A DNA stretch of 22,573 bases from a virus, in the IMG/VR virus record IMGVR_UViG_3300021959_000430, positions 1 through 22,573 of that record. One strand, given 5' to 3'. This document shows positions 1-9,204 of the stretch, one piece after another; the stretch's first letter is position 1, and each line of letters starts with the position of its first letter. A program made the translations under genes and the position numbers. The notes beneath the pieces were generated by a model. The model ran no database searches. It was not told where the DNA came from and was given only the letters and a program-made list of their open reading frames with translations.

Positions 1-501
1 AATTGTTGGTGCTTTGCCGCTTGATGTATTATTACCTAGTGCTATTTGACCATTAGCTAACCCGGCTAGATTAAATGAAGTCTCACTAGGTTGAACTACA
101 AATGTAGCACTAGGCCCGGCAGTACCGATTCCTACGTTGCCTTGATTTGTAAAATAAGCGTTTCTACTTGTACCGTCTAATGTTAAGAATGTTTCTAATC
201 CATTAACTGTTTGCTGCTTTAATTTTGTAGCAGTAGCGTATCCTGATGCTGTTTGATTTCTTATCTCTAAATCACCTGAGTTATTTCTTATTGTACCTGC
301 TATATATAAAACACCTGTGAGAGGGTAACTTGTTCCAGCTGAAAGCGGTAAGTAAGGGCCTCCAATTACTGTAGAGGCATTTACCCAGTCTATACCTGTA
401 CCGGTTGAAATAAGTATTTGGTTATTAGATCCTGAGTTTCCGTCGCCATCTAATAAGCCAGCTTCAATTTGTAAGTCAGTATTTATCTTTTTAATTGCCA
501 T
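1..501 (-). CDS. Partial phage fibre-like structural protein (N-terminal 167 residues)
   Basis: The frame is open from an ATG at 501 to the window edge, so the C-terminus is missing. It begins MAIKKINTDLQIEAG, then has LPLSAGTSYPLTGVLY near residue 51, a form of the common fibre phrase LPLSGGTLTG, and GNVGIGTAGPSATFVV near residue 121. That last motif is the same repeat unit found many times in the 2452-residue protein encoded just upstream, whose stop codon is 3 nt before this ATG, so the two are probably co-transcribed. No Shine-Dalgarno sequence is visible. The family is typical of tail fibres and baseplate-attached appendages; the exact virion position is inferred only from family and context. 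Confidence 0.8.
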   Translation of the reverse strand, partial: MAIKKINTDLQIEAGLLDGDGNSGSNNQILISTGTGIDWVNASTVIGGPYLPLSAGTSYPLTGVLYIAGTIRNNSGDLEIRNQTASGYATATKLKQQTVNGLETFLTLDGTSRNAYFTNQGNVGIGTAGPSATFVVQPSETSFNLAGLANGQIALGNNTSSGKAPTI

Positions 502-504
502 ATC

Positions 505-3500
505 TTATGCGTAAGTATTGTTTATTGATGTTCCAGTTGCTTCTACTGTGACCCTAGGGGTATAGTACTTAGTACCTGACCTTGTTTTAAATGTAAATGT
601 AATAGTTGAACCATTTGCTGATGCCTCTATATCAAAAGCATTTGTTCCTTCGTCTATAACTTTAACAGTATTCCATGTTCCGGAAACATTATAGCAGCTA
701 TAAACTACTTTTTGATATCCTCCATGTCCATAACAGGTAAATGTAAATCCTGCTGATGCTCCATTTGTTGCTGCGGTTAATCCTGCTACAGCGTATCCTG
801 TAGTATCTAAAGATCCTGCTGATTTTGTATATGTTACTTTTCCTCCTGCTGATATACCTCCTATTACATTAACACCTGTGCTTGTAGTTTCAAACTTTTT
901 AGAGCCATTATAATATAATTGCACTTCAGCATCAGTAACAAACTTAGCCATAAACTCACTGTCAGTCTTTGTTATTCTAACATCAGTGCCATTTGTATCG
1001 ATAGCTAACATACCAGTTCCCACATCTTGTATGAAACTATTACTTCCGTTGTGATATATCTGTAAATCATCATTAGTACCGAATAAACCTTTTACCGTAT
1101 CTTGATGTTTAGTATCTCTAGTAAATGTAGTTTTAGTTATACCTCCATCAATAGTAAAGTACGTATGTAAAGTACCTCCGGTAGAAGTACCTTGGAATAT
1201 AATGTCGTTAGCATTAGATTTATTTTTAATGGTTAGATTACCTTTAACATTATCTATTACTCCGTTGTCCCCGTCCGAGTATATTTCTAAGTCTATGCCG
1301 TCGCCGAAAGAAGCCTTAACATTATCCTTAATTAATAGGTCTCTATTAAATTTTACTCTATTTAAACTTCCATCTAAACTAAAATAATCGACAAATCCTG
1401 CACTTCCGGATGCTTTAAATATTACATCGTGATTAGCAACTGTGTTTGAAATAGTTAAATTACTCGAGTAATTAGTAATACCGCCTCCTGTGTTGGAGTA
1501 CATACCTATACCGGTACCGTTGTAGTACGTTGTTCTATTGCTTGAATCTGTAGCTCTTAATCCCCCGTCATGTATATGAAGTTTATATTGCGGGGTTGTT
1601 GTACCAATACCTACGTTACCTGTTGAACCTTGTATCAACATGTCTGTGGTGGTTCCTGTATTTGACACAGCATTAAAAGCCATGCTACTTGATATAGCGG
1701 ATCTAGTTGCATATGCGGCTCCACCTTGTGCTATGGAAACCTTACCTGCAACTGCATTCCCTATTCCTCCTCTTAAATCTCCACTAAGTGATATATAAGC
1801 TCCATCGGTTAGAGACGTTCCACCCATTAATCTTAAGTCATAAGCATCATTATCTCTCCTAATACCTCTTGTTGCACCAATGTCTCTAATAGTAATGCTT
1901 CCGCTAACATCTAATTTATCTTTGGGTGTTGCATTGTGGAGGTACCCTGTTCCTATACCTAAGCTACCTGCTACTAATGACATTTCAGGGGTATTGTTTA
2001 CCATAAAATGGTAAGTACTTCTATCGGTAGGGGTGTTAAATATGTAACCTCCTCCGGATATAGCCCCACCTACTCCGTCCATAAAAATTTCTCCAGTGGA
2101 AGTCCCACTTTGCATTCTTACCCTAGATATATGAGTGCTTTCTAGTTTAAGGTGTCCAACATTTGCTGTTGTTGTCTTTAAGTGTAATAGGTTTGCTGAA
2201 TCTCCTGTAATACCTATACTACCTGTAAAGTCATGATTATCATCTGATGTATCCCCAAACTTAGTAGATCCTGAATCGTATATAATAGATGCACTAACAA
2301 ATTCACTGTGGAACTGTTGAGCTGTAATTGTACCTTGTACAACTAAATCACCTCTCATATCTACATCACCTCCTGTATTTACTCTAAAGTAATGTCCTGA
2401 GGCATCTTCTGCTCTTATTGCATAGTTAGTATCTTCTCTAATATCTAGTCTAGCGTTAGCTGAGGTATTATTTAATAATAAGTTACCATTGGCGTCAATT
2501 CTCATTGTTTCATCGCCAGTAGTCATTGTAGCACTATTATGGAAAGTAATAATACCAGATCCACCAGGACCGAACATTGTTTCGGATCCTGTTGACTTAA
2601 TAATTACGTTACCTCCTTTTCTAAATATACCGTTGTTTTGTATTTCTCCGTTTACATCTAAAGTTCTTGACGGAGAAGAAGTATTGATACCTACTTGACC
2701 ACCTTCATCAATAACAAATAAATTATTTCCATTATTAGATGTATCAATAGTAAGGTTATTATTACTATTTACATAGAACCTTACTACACCTTGATCAGCA
2801 GAAGAATCAGTTCCTCTTAATCTTAAATCATTTGCAAAATCTACTCTACCGTGTACATCTAATTTTGCTCCCGGTGATGATGTTCCTATACCTACATTAC
2901 CACCAGCATCAATAATCATTCTGGTTTGAGCAGAAGAATCTGTTATTGTAGATGTTTTAAATCTAAGCTCAGCCTCTGGTCCACTTGCTGCATCAACACT
3001 ACTAAAGGCTTCAATCTCCGCTAATGTTCTGGCACCTGGTGAGGTTGTGTCCGATGTGTGGAATTGTAGTTTACCTAAGCTTACGTCATCCCAATCGCCT
3101 ACGTTTAGGTTTCTTGTATCAGTAAGCCTGATTACTGGAGTGGTTCCAGCTACGTCTAATTTAGTTGCTGGTGTGGTCGTACCAATTCCAACGTTGCCTG
3201 TAAAATATGAATCTCCTGTTCCTAATACCTTTAGTATACCGTTGTGTAACTGTAGATTAGTTGTTGCTCCATCTCTACCTATGTAAATTTCAGAAGCAGA
3301 TGCTGGGAATATGTTTAAACCAGATGTCCAAGAATAAAATTTCCATTCAGTACCTGTAGCATCAGCTCTTTGAAGAGATAGTTGAGTTCCATCATTTCTT
3401 ATGCTTAGTTTAGAACTAGGACTAGTAGTTCCGATACCTACATTACCTCCATTTAAATATGAAGTACCTCCTGATGCAATTTGTACATTTCTTGAAGTAC

Positions 3501-6500
3501 CATCAGAACTATACATATCTAATCTTGACGCATTTCCTGTGCCACCTATATGAAAGTCAAATCGTTTTTCACCATTAGAAGCTTTAAATCTTACATATCT
3601 ATCAACATCATTAACTCCAGAGCTACCACCGTAAACCTCAAATTTACTTGCAGGACTAGTCACCCCGAATCCGACGTTACCTGCTGTTGCTTCAGTTACA
3701 AGAGCGTACTTATTAGTTAGTGTTCCTGATACAGAAGCACCGTCAATATAAGCACCGTAATAGGTTCCAATCTCAGAATTAACTGCTACTTCTGGTGCAT
3801 CAATTCTCAAGCCATAAGCTTTAGATACTGGACCTGATCCTACAGTAAATGTTGTAGAGACTTTACCGTAAAAGGCTGTTAAAGAACCACCGGCAGCTAC
3901 ATTGCTATAAACGTTATCAACATCAACTGTAGCAAGGGATTTAACGCCTATAAGATCAGATTGTCCTATCCTGTTATCACTAGAGATTTTAAAATTACCA
4001 GCAGTGGCGTCGGAATTATACCAACCACGCCTATTAGTCTCTACATCTAATCCAGTTCTGGTGTTGCCATTTGCTGCTGCATTACCAGAACTGTATATTT
4101 TGTTGGTTATTAGATCTCCTGATGATGGTACCGAAGTGTCGCGTATATGTAATTTAGAACTCGGTGATGTTGTTCCGATACCTACATTACCGTTATTTTG
4201 AATTCGCATCTTTTCAGACGAATTGACTTGAAAAGATAATGGAGCAGTTGTAAGTGTTTTTAATTCTAATTTGTTTGTAGCATCTGCTCGAATACCTCCC
4301 ATTACAGTTCCACTGTGGTCAACAAATATGGAAGGGTAAGTATCTCTAGATACTATATCTCCCCTGGTTAGTAAATTTCCATTTACATCTAATTTTTCAG
4401 AAGGTGAAGTAGTTCCAATACCTACCTTACTATTTGCTATATCAACATGAATAGTGCCGTCTGCTACTGCTTGATTAGAAGCATTACCAACAAACAATCT
4501 ACCCTCATTTAGGTTAGGTGTTGCGTTAGTTCTACCTGCTCCTGATATTTTAATCGAACCAGCAGCATTATCTACTCTGGTTACTTTTGCTATTTTCTGT
4601 ATTAACGATGATTCACCTGTTGGTGGTGTTGCTGTTAATTCTCCTGCTGAAGATGAAACATATAATTCGTCTCCTATAGTAAAACCTGAGGTGTCTATTC
4701 CTTTTAGTGTTCCAAAAGTGTATATGTCTGCCGTATTATTAAGAGACGCAGCTGTAGATGCTATACCAAAAGCAGGCATTTTATTTACATCATCAGCATC
4801 TGCTTTAGAAACGACTGTAGTATTTCCTGATATGCCTGATATATAAACTGCATCTCCTTTTGCTAAATCTTCTCCTGCTTTTGCTTTAAATAGAGAAGCT
4901 CCTCTTAAATCTCCTATGAATTCTTCTGCTTCTACACCTCCTACTACTGTCAGTTGAGTGTCATCCCAAGTAAAGTTAGCTGATCCTTCTAATGAATCTG
5001 TTCCATTAAAGTATGCTACTCTAGTATCTGCTCCTGATGTAATTGCTGAGACTGAACCTCCACCTCCTCCGGTGAATTCTATTATATTACCTGATGAATC
5101 AACTCCTAGTGTAGATTGTACTGTTCCTGTATGTGTACCTGAACCGTAAGATGGTAATCCTATCCTACCAGATGAGTTAATGGTAAATCTTTTTGCTGTA
5201 TCTACATTGGTTGTACCTATAACAAAGTCACCTGTAGCAGCATCAAATCCGGCGGTGTATTTAGCTGTTCCTGCTTCAAAGAATTTTAGTTCAGCATCGT
5301 ATCCGGTATCTCCATCAATTATTACTCTAGCGTCTGATCCTGTTGCTCTTATATGTAGTAGGTCTAAAGGATTGGTAGTCCCTATACCCACTTTACCGTT
5401 ACCCTGTACTCTTAATACATTATTGTTACCCCCCTCAGTACCTATGGATACAAAATCAGTAGATGATGCCGCTTGAATATAGATATCTCCATCTGTTCTC
5501 GATGAACGGTATGTTTCAGCATATATGTGGTTAGACTCTATATCCCCCTGTACATTTAATGACCCTGTAAAATCATGATTGTCATCAGAAGTATCTCCAA
5601 ATTTGGTTGAACCTGATTCATACATTATAGAAGCAGAAACAAATTCTGTATGAAACTCTTGTGCTGTTATAGTACCTGTTACTGTTAAATCACCGGTAAC
5701 GCTTGTATCTGTTGATATATTAACTGTATCTGCTAACTCTATATAGTTACTAGTATTAGCTCTATCATATACTTTACCATCCCCTCCTACATGTATACTG
5801 TTATTTGCATGGAAAGCATCGTCTGTTCTTAAAATATTTGATCCATCCCTAAATAAGGTAACATCACTTCCTAGAGCAAGTACTCCGGTATTTGATTTAA
5901 TAGTACTAGAAAATGTTGCAAAACCTGTTGAAGACAATGTAAACCCTGTTGCTATAGTACCGGCATTACTTGTTCTGAATTTTAAGTTACTAGTGTTATT
6001 AGCTCCGTTAGTTTCTGCTACTATTGATGAAAGTGTATTGTCTGCGTTATTTCCAAACCATACCGTTCCTATTGTATCTGTAGTGTTATTATTTGAATGT
6101 CTAAGAAATAACTCTGCTCCGTGGGCATCTGCACCGTCACTTTTTATTTCTAGATGATTTCCGTTGACTTTTAATCCTCCTTCTAAATTTAATACTGCAC
6201 TTTCTGAAACGTAGATGTTATCATTAATGTATAAGTTTCTCCAATGTTTATCAGATCTACCTAAATCCATCGAGTCATTAACGTACGGAGAAGCACCACC
6301 TTCTAAAAGTATTTGTCCTCCTGAAACTGTAATTCCTAATACATCAGAATCTCTCCCTAACTTTATATGATTATTAAATGTTGAAGAAGAAACATGCAGT
6401 GTACTAGCAGGATTATTTGTTCCAATACCAACCCTACCTGCCGAGGTTATTCTAACTCTCTCGGTATTATTTGTACCTAAAGTTAAATCATCTGCATTTG

Positions 6501-7863
6501 GTGTTTGAACTCCTCTAGAACCTGCTCCATTACCCTGTAAGGTAAGACCTGAGAATCTGTCTAGTTTAGCATAGTTTACTCCTGATGCGTCTTTGGATAT
6601 AATGCTACCATCTTGAACTGTAAGTTTCTCAGTAGGACTAGTGGTACCGATACCTACGTTTCCTCCTAATGGATTTAACGCTAGACTTCCTAAACTATTT
6701 GCTGCTATATCTGGGTGACCTACTTGTATCCATGCTTTACGGTCATTTGCAGTTCCTGATGCGCCTAATGCAAGTGCGTTACTTACAGAGGCTCCTGTGA
6801 TCATTAATCCAGCGTTACGATTCCAGTTACTTGCAGCTGTTCCAGCAGTTGCTGTAAGAGAACTTATACCGTATGGAGCGTAGTTTACTTGAAGTTTATT
6901 AACAGGACTAGTAGTACCGATACCTACGTTGCTAGATGTATCGATACGCATTGCTTCATTTCCGTTCTGTAAAAATCTTAAATGTCTGTTTGCGACAGTG
7001 TCTAATGTTAATCCTTCGGAATCTGCGTCTACTGTACCGTAGTGGTTTGTAGAGTTAAAAAGCTTAAGTGCTCCGGTTGTTTTAATATTACCGCTAACTT
7101 CTAACTTATCGTTTGGATTATCCGTACCGATACCTACATTACCATCAGTATTAATAACAAAATCTTGACCGCCAGTGTACCTGGCTATTCTGAAATCATT
7201 ATCTTGAGCGTAATTATGTTGTATAAGAAACGTATTAGGAGTAGTTATAGATGTGTCTGTGAATTTTATAAAACCAACATTTCCATGGTTTACATCTAAA
7301 TAGGTATTACCTCCTCCTGTAATTGAAACATCACCTACAACACTAAGCTTTTTTGCTGGATTGCTTGTGCCTATACCGACGTTACCGCCTGATTTAATTC
7401 GGAGTCTTTCTGTTCCTTCAGTCTGTATCGCTAAAAAATTATCGGTATGGCTGTACCTTATTTGGTTAGCATATTCGGAAGCTGAACCGTCTACTACATC
7501 TGAGAATACTATATATGCGTTTCCTGTTGCAGATGTCAGAATATTCATTCCTGCTGCTCCATCTGAAGTTGAGCCTATATTAAGTTTATTACCTGACCAA
7601 CCTTGTTGAGTACTGCCAATTGTTATAATTCCGGCATTATCGTAAATAGTTGAATTAGATAATGTATCTGAATCAGACCATTTTGTTACGTAATTTGCGG
7701 TTCCTGAACCGTCTGGTGTGTTGTCTGTAAGGTTTGCAAGTGATCCTGAGATGGATCCCCAATCGTCTATTTTAACATCCGAGCCTGTAATACTCGTTGT
7801 TACATTAAGTGATTTTAAGTTAGCGTCCGATCCACTAACTATCAGTTTTTTCCAATTTGGCAT
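505..7863 (-). CDS. Giant modular tail-fibre-like protein with GNVGIGT repeats (2452 aa)
   Basis: This is the largest gene in the window. The N-terminus, MPNWKKLIVSGSDANLKSL, matches the start of the 342-residue protein upstream, suggesting a common docking segment. About 14 units of the form GNVGIGTxxPxxKLxV are spread over the whole length, separated by variable beta-rich segments, as in trimeric fibres of marine phages. Two copies of an AQ(E/Q)FH(T/S)EFVSAS module lie near residues 728-771 and 1843-1883. Residues about 990-1110 form a separate domain (DLAKGDAVYISG, GDELYVSSSAGEL) seen in many phage structural proteins. I see no S74 intramolecular chaperone with its Ser/Lys dyad at the C-terminus; it ends in a Tyr/Thr-rich beta segment. 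The likely role is host recognition at the tail or baseplate; the target is unknown. The leader holds AAGAAG 2 nt before the ATG, too close for a normal ribosome site. Confidence 0.85.
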   Translation of the reverse strand: MPNWKKLIVSGSDANLKSLNVTTSITGSDVKIDDWGSISGSLANLTDNTPDGSGTANYVTKWSDSDTLSNSTIYDNAGIITIGSTQQGWSGNKLNIGSTSDGAAGMNILTSATGNAYIVFSDVVDGSASEYANQIRYSHTDNFLAIQTEGTERLRIKSGGNVGIGTSNPAKKLSVVGDVSITGGGNTYLDVNHGNVGFIKFTDTSITTPNTFLIQHNYAQDNDFRIARYTGGQDFVINTDGNVGIGTDNPNDKLEVSGNIKTTGALKLFNSTNHYGTVDADSEGLTLDTVANRHLRFLQNGNEAMRIDTSSNVGIGTTSPVNKLQVNYAPYGISSLTATAGTAASNWNRNAGLMITGASVSNALALGASGTANDRKAWIQVGHPDIAANSLGSLALNPLGGNVGIGTTSPTEKLTVQDGSIISKDASGVNYAKLDRFSGLTLQGNGAGSRGVQTPNADDLTLGTNNTERVRITSAGRVGIGTNNPASTLHVSSSTFNNHIKLGRDSDVLGITVSGGQILLEGGASPYVNDSMDLGRSDKHWRNLYINDNIYVSESAVLNLEGGLKVNGNHLEIKSDGADAHGAELFLRHSNNNTTDTIGTVWFGNNADNTLSSIVAETNGANNTSNLKFRTSNAGTIATGFTLSSTGFATFSSTIKSNTGVLALGSDVTLFRDGSNILRTDDAFHANNSIHVGGDGKVYDRANTSNYIELADTVNISTDTSVTGDLTVTGTITAQEFHTEFVSASIMYESGSTKFGDTSDDNHDFTGSLNVQGDIESNHIYAETYRSSRTDGDIYIQAASSTDFVSIGTEGGNNNVLRVQGNGKVGIGTTNPLDLLHIRATGSDARVIIDGDTGYDAELKFFEAGTAKYTAGFDAATGDFVIGTTNVDTAKRFTINSSGRIGLPSYGSGTHTGTVQSTLGVDSSGNIIEFTGGGGGSVSAITSGADTRVAYFNGTDSLEGSANFTWDDTQLTVVGGVEAEEFIGDLRGASLFKAKAGEDLAKGDAVYISGISGNTTVVSKADADDVNKMPAFGIASTAASLNNTADIYTFGTLKGIDTSGFTIGDELYVSSSAGELTATPPTGESSLIQKIAKVTRVDNAAGSIKISGAGRTNATPNLNEGRLFVGNASNQAVADGTIHVDIANSKVGIGTTSPSEKLDVNGNLLTRGDIVSRDTYPSIFVDHSGTVMGGIRADATNKLELKTLTTAPLSFQVNSSEKMRIQNNGNVGIGTTSPSSKLHIRDTSVPSSGDLITNKIYSSGNAAANGNTRTGLDVETNRRGWYNSDATAGNFKISSDNRIGQSDLIGVKSLATVDVDNVYSNVAAGGSLTAFYGKVSTTFTVGSGPVSKAYGLRIDAPEVAVNSEIGTYYGAYIDGASVSGTLTNKYALVTEATAGNVGFGVTSPASKFEVYGGSSGVNDVDRYVRFKASNGEKRFDFHIGGTGNASRLDMYSSDGTSRNVQIASGGTSYLNGGNVGIGTTSPSSKLSIRNDGTQLSLQRADATGTEWKFYSWTSGLNIFPASASEIYIGRDGATTNLQLHNGILKVLGTGDSYFTGNVGIGTTTPATKLDVAGTTPVIRLTDTRNLNVGDWDDVSLGKLQFHTSDTTSPGARTLAEIEAFSSVDAASGPEAELRFKTSTITDSSAQTRMIIDAGGNVGIGTSSPGAKLDVHGRVDFANDLRLRGTDSSADQGVVRFYVNSNNNLTIDTSNNGNNLFVIDEGGQVGINTSSPSRTLDVNGEIQNNGIFRKGGNVIIKSTGSETMFGPGGSGIITFHNSATMTTGDETMRIDANGNLLLNNTSANARLDIREDTNYAIRAEDASGHYFRVNTGGDVDMRGDLVVQGTITAQQFHSEFVSASIIYDSGSTKFGDTSDDNHDFTGSIGITGDSANLLHLKTTTANVGHLKLESTHISRVRMQSGTSTGEIFMDGVGGAISGGGYIFNTPTDRSTYHFMVNNTPEMSLVAGSLGIGTGYLHNATPKDKLDVSGSITIRDIGATRGIRRDNDAYDLRLMGGTSLTDGAYISLSGDLRGGIGNAVAGKVSIAQGGAAYATRSAISSSMAFNAVSNTGTTTDMLIQGSTGNVGIGTTTPQYKLHIHDGGLRATDSSNRTTYYNGTGIGMYSNTGGGITNYSSNLTISNTVANHDVIFKASGSAGFVDYFSLDGSLNRVKFNRDLLIKDNVKASFGDGIDLEIYSDGDNGVIDNVKGNLTIKNKSNANDIIFQGTSTGGTLHTYFTIDGGITKTTFTRDTKHQDTVKGLFGTNDDLQIYHNGSNSFIQDVGTGMLAIDTNGTDVRITKTDSEFMAKFVTDAEVQLYYNGSKKFETTSTGVNVIGGISAGGKVTYTKSAGSLDTTGYAVAGLTAATNGASAGFTFTCYGHGGYQKVVYSCYNVSGTWNTVKVIDEGTNAFDIEASANGSTITFTFKTRSGTKYYTPRVTVEATGTSINNTYA
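1600..7390 (-). repeat. Dispersed DNA repeats encoding the (G/S)xVGIGT motif
   Basis: On the plus strand, variants of ccgatacctacattacc recur near 1603, 2684, 2884, 3181, 3430, 3664, 4171, 4413, 5381, 6421, 6647, 6911, 7127 and 7370, with a divergent copy near 1943 and another near 123 in the following gene. The form ccgatacctacattacc is exact in three of them (about 3431, 4173 and 7127). Spacing is irregular, from about 200 to over 1000 nt, so these are interspersed rather than tandem. They encode the VGIGT core on the minus strand and give short homology tracts for recombination inside the gene or with its neighbour. Confidence 0.8.
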
Positions 7864-7885
7864 ATCTTCTTAATTATGGTTGGTT

Positions 7886-7899
7886 ACAGGATTGCCTGT
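7886..7899 (-). other. Small hairpin in the leader of the giant fibre gene
   Basis: On the minus strand ACAGG-CAAT-CCTGT forms a perfect 5-bp stem with a 4-nt loop about 22 nt before the ATG of the 2452-residue gene. Just upstream, CCC-GCAA-GGG (7906-7915) could close a GNRA-type tetraloop on a 3-bp stem. Both lie downstream of the terminator of the previous gene, so they would belong to the 5' leader if transcription starts or continues here. They are short and may be chance. Confidence 0.3.
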
Positions 7900-7928
7900 C
7901 CACTTCCCTTGCGGGCCAATAATATACT

Positions 7929-7936
7929 TATAAATA
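7929..7936. promoter_or_regulatory. TATAAATA octamer (plus strand) before the giant fibre gene
   Basis: A perfect TATAAATA, the core of T4 late promoters, reads on the plus strand here, so on the coding strand the sequence is GCTATTTATAAG. It lies just after the terminator stem and 65 nt before the ATG at 7863. The same octamer occurs in four other gene gaps of this window. Its orientation is opposite to the gene, so calling it a promoter for the fibre gene is inference. Confidence 0.4.
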
Positions 7937-7941
7937 GCAAA

Positions 7942-7958
7942 GGAGCCCGTAAGGCTCC
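7942..7958 (-). terminator. Intrinsic terminator after the 56-residue gene
   Basis: On the minus strand GGAGCC-TTACG-GGCTCC makes a perfect 6-bp GC-rich stem with a 5-nt loop, 4 nt after the TAA of the 56-residue gene, followed by TTTGCTATTT. The tail is only moderately T-rich, so termination may be partial. It separates the 886/282/342/56-residue gene group from the giant fibre gene. Confidence 0.7.
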
Positions 7959-7962
7959 GATG

Positions 7963-8133
7963 TTATTTTTTAATAGTTTTCAGATGGTTTGTTAATAGCG
8001 TCCACACTTTATAAAAATGCTCGAATTCATGACCAGAGTAATTTGCTGATCGTAATTTTGTTAGAACAAATTCTAAATCTTCTTTAGTCAAGCCTTCTAC
8101 AGCTTTTAACTTTTGTTTTGTAAGTATTCCCAT
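7963..8133 (-). CDS. Small protein of unknown function, 56 aa
   Basis: ATG at 8133 and TAA at 7963-7965 give a 56-residue, Lys/Leu-rich, probably helical protein starting MGILTKQKLKAVEGLTKEDL and ending in HLKTIKK. It sits 19 nt after the stop of the 342-residue protein and 4 nt before a clear intrinsic terminator, so it looks like the last gene of a transcription unit. Its helical composition (LTKEDLEFVLTKLR, then an aromatic HEFEHFYKVW stretch) differs sharply from the beta-rich, Ser/Thr/Gly-rich fibre proteins on either side. Small proteins with this look are common as uncharacterised genes in T4-like marine phages; I cannot assign a function. It could be a fibre-assembly factor by position only. 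Confidence 0.7.
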   Translation of the reverse strand: MGILTKQKLKAVEGLTKEDLEFVLTKLRSANYSGHEFEHFYKVWTLLTNHLKTIKK

Positions 8134-8152
8134 ATAACCAATGTACGAAATT

Positions 8153-9181
8153 TTATGCGTAAATCCAAATATCGTCAGAAGTATCTATCTTAATGTTACC
8201 TCTTTTGTCATATTCAGCTGGAGTTGTAGTGTATGCAGTAGAATGAGCTGTGTTATCTAGGTCTACTATAGCTGCTGCATATGCTGTTGTATTAGCAGTA
8301 GTTGCGTTTTGTGCTACTGATGCGTTAAATCCCCATCTTGTATCTCCAGAGTCATATATGAATGCATGACCTGCTCCGGTTCCTTCATCTATAATTAAAC
8401 CACCTTCGTCCGGATCTGCTGATCCAGAGTTAAGTAATACAAATCTATCTTCTACTAATAAGTTACTAGTATTTAATGTTGTTGTTGTTCCGTTGATTGT
8501 TAAATCACCGGTTACGATTAAATTGGTACCTACAGTAACTGTTCCTGAGAATGTTCTATCGTCTACAATTGTACTTGGTAGTGTTATAGTGTATGAAGGT
8601 CCTGCTCCTAATGCTTGTGCTGCTGTTCCAGTTACTCCTATTTCACCTGTTGTACCGTTTAATGTAAAGTTGGTATTCCCTTCTACTGCTGTACCGGCTG
8701 TTGAACCGTAATCAACTGATAATGCTGTTCCAGCTCCACCGGATAAACCTGTTCCAGCAACGTCTGTGTTTAATTGAGTTTTTGTAATTCCTGCATCGTC
8801 AACTTTAAAAGATACTTTATTGTTCGATACTGTAGAGGTTATACTAGTTCCTCCTTCAAAGGTTAATGTATCGGTTAATAAGTTTAATGCATCTGTTCCG
8901 GTATCTCCAGCAAAATTAAGAGCAGTCGGTAACCCAGTTAATCCAGAACCATCTCCTTCAAACGAACCGCTAAATGATCCTGATAGAATTGAGGTTGCTC
9001 CTGTTGATGATATTGTTGAGCTTCCTATATTAAGAATAGATCCGTTATAACTTATTCCACTATTCTCTATTAGACCATTTGTACCTGCTATAAGTATCTG
9101 ATCGTTAGTAAGTGTAGAGGATTTTATGGACGCTAAATGAGCATCAGATCCACTAACTATTATCTTTTTCCAATTTGCCAT
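8153..9181 (-). CDS. Fibre-like structural protein, 342 aa
   Basis: The protein starts MANWKKIIVSGSDAHLASI, nearly the same as the start of the giant fibre protein. It then shows GSFEGDGSGLTGL near residue 77, a common phrase in trimeric phage fibres, and GDLTINGTTTTLNTSNLLVEDRFV near residues 226-249, part of a module that I recall from structural proteins of T4-like marine phages (followed here by a GLIIDEG and AFIYDSGDTRWGF stretch). It is Thr/Gly/Ser-rich and beta-predicted throughout, ending DTSDDIWIYA. It lies 35 nt after the 282-residue gene and 19 nt before the 56-residue gene. It is likely a short appendage or a partner of the giant fibre that uses the same attachment segment; the exact role is inferred. 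Confidence 0.75.
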   Translation of the reverse strand: MANWKKIIVSGSDAHLASIKSSTLTNDQILIAGTNGLIENSGISYNGSILNIGSSTISSTGATSILSGSFSGSFEGDGSGLTGLPTALNFAGDTGTDALNLLTDTLTFEGGTSITSTVSNNKVSFKVDDAGITKTQLNTDVAGTGLSGGAGTALSVDYGSTAGTAVEGNTNFTLNGTTGEIGVTGTAAQALGAGPSYTITLPSTIVDDRTFSGTVTVGTNLIVTGDLTINGTTTTLNTSNLLVEDRFVLLNSGSADPDEGGLIIDEGTGAGHAFIYDSGDTRWGFNASVAQNATTANTTAYAAAIVDLDNTAHSTAYTTTPAEYDKRGNIKIDTSDDIWIYA

Positions 9182-9204
9182 GGGTATCGTTTGTTTTTAT
9201 ATAT

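Noticed and set aside
1202-7609. Several plus-strand open frames of 60-100 codons with VPIPTLP-type sequences
   Set aside because: The recurring VPIPTLP is the antisense reading of the VGIGT repeats; the frames lie wholly inside the giant fibre gene.
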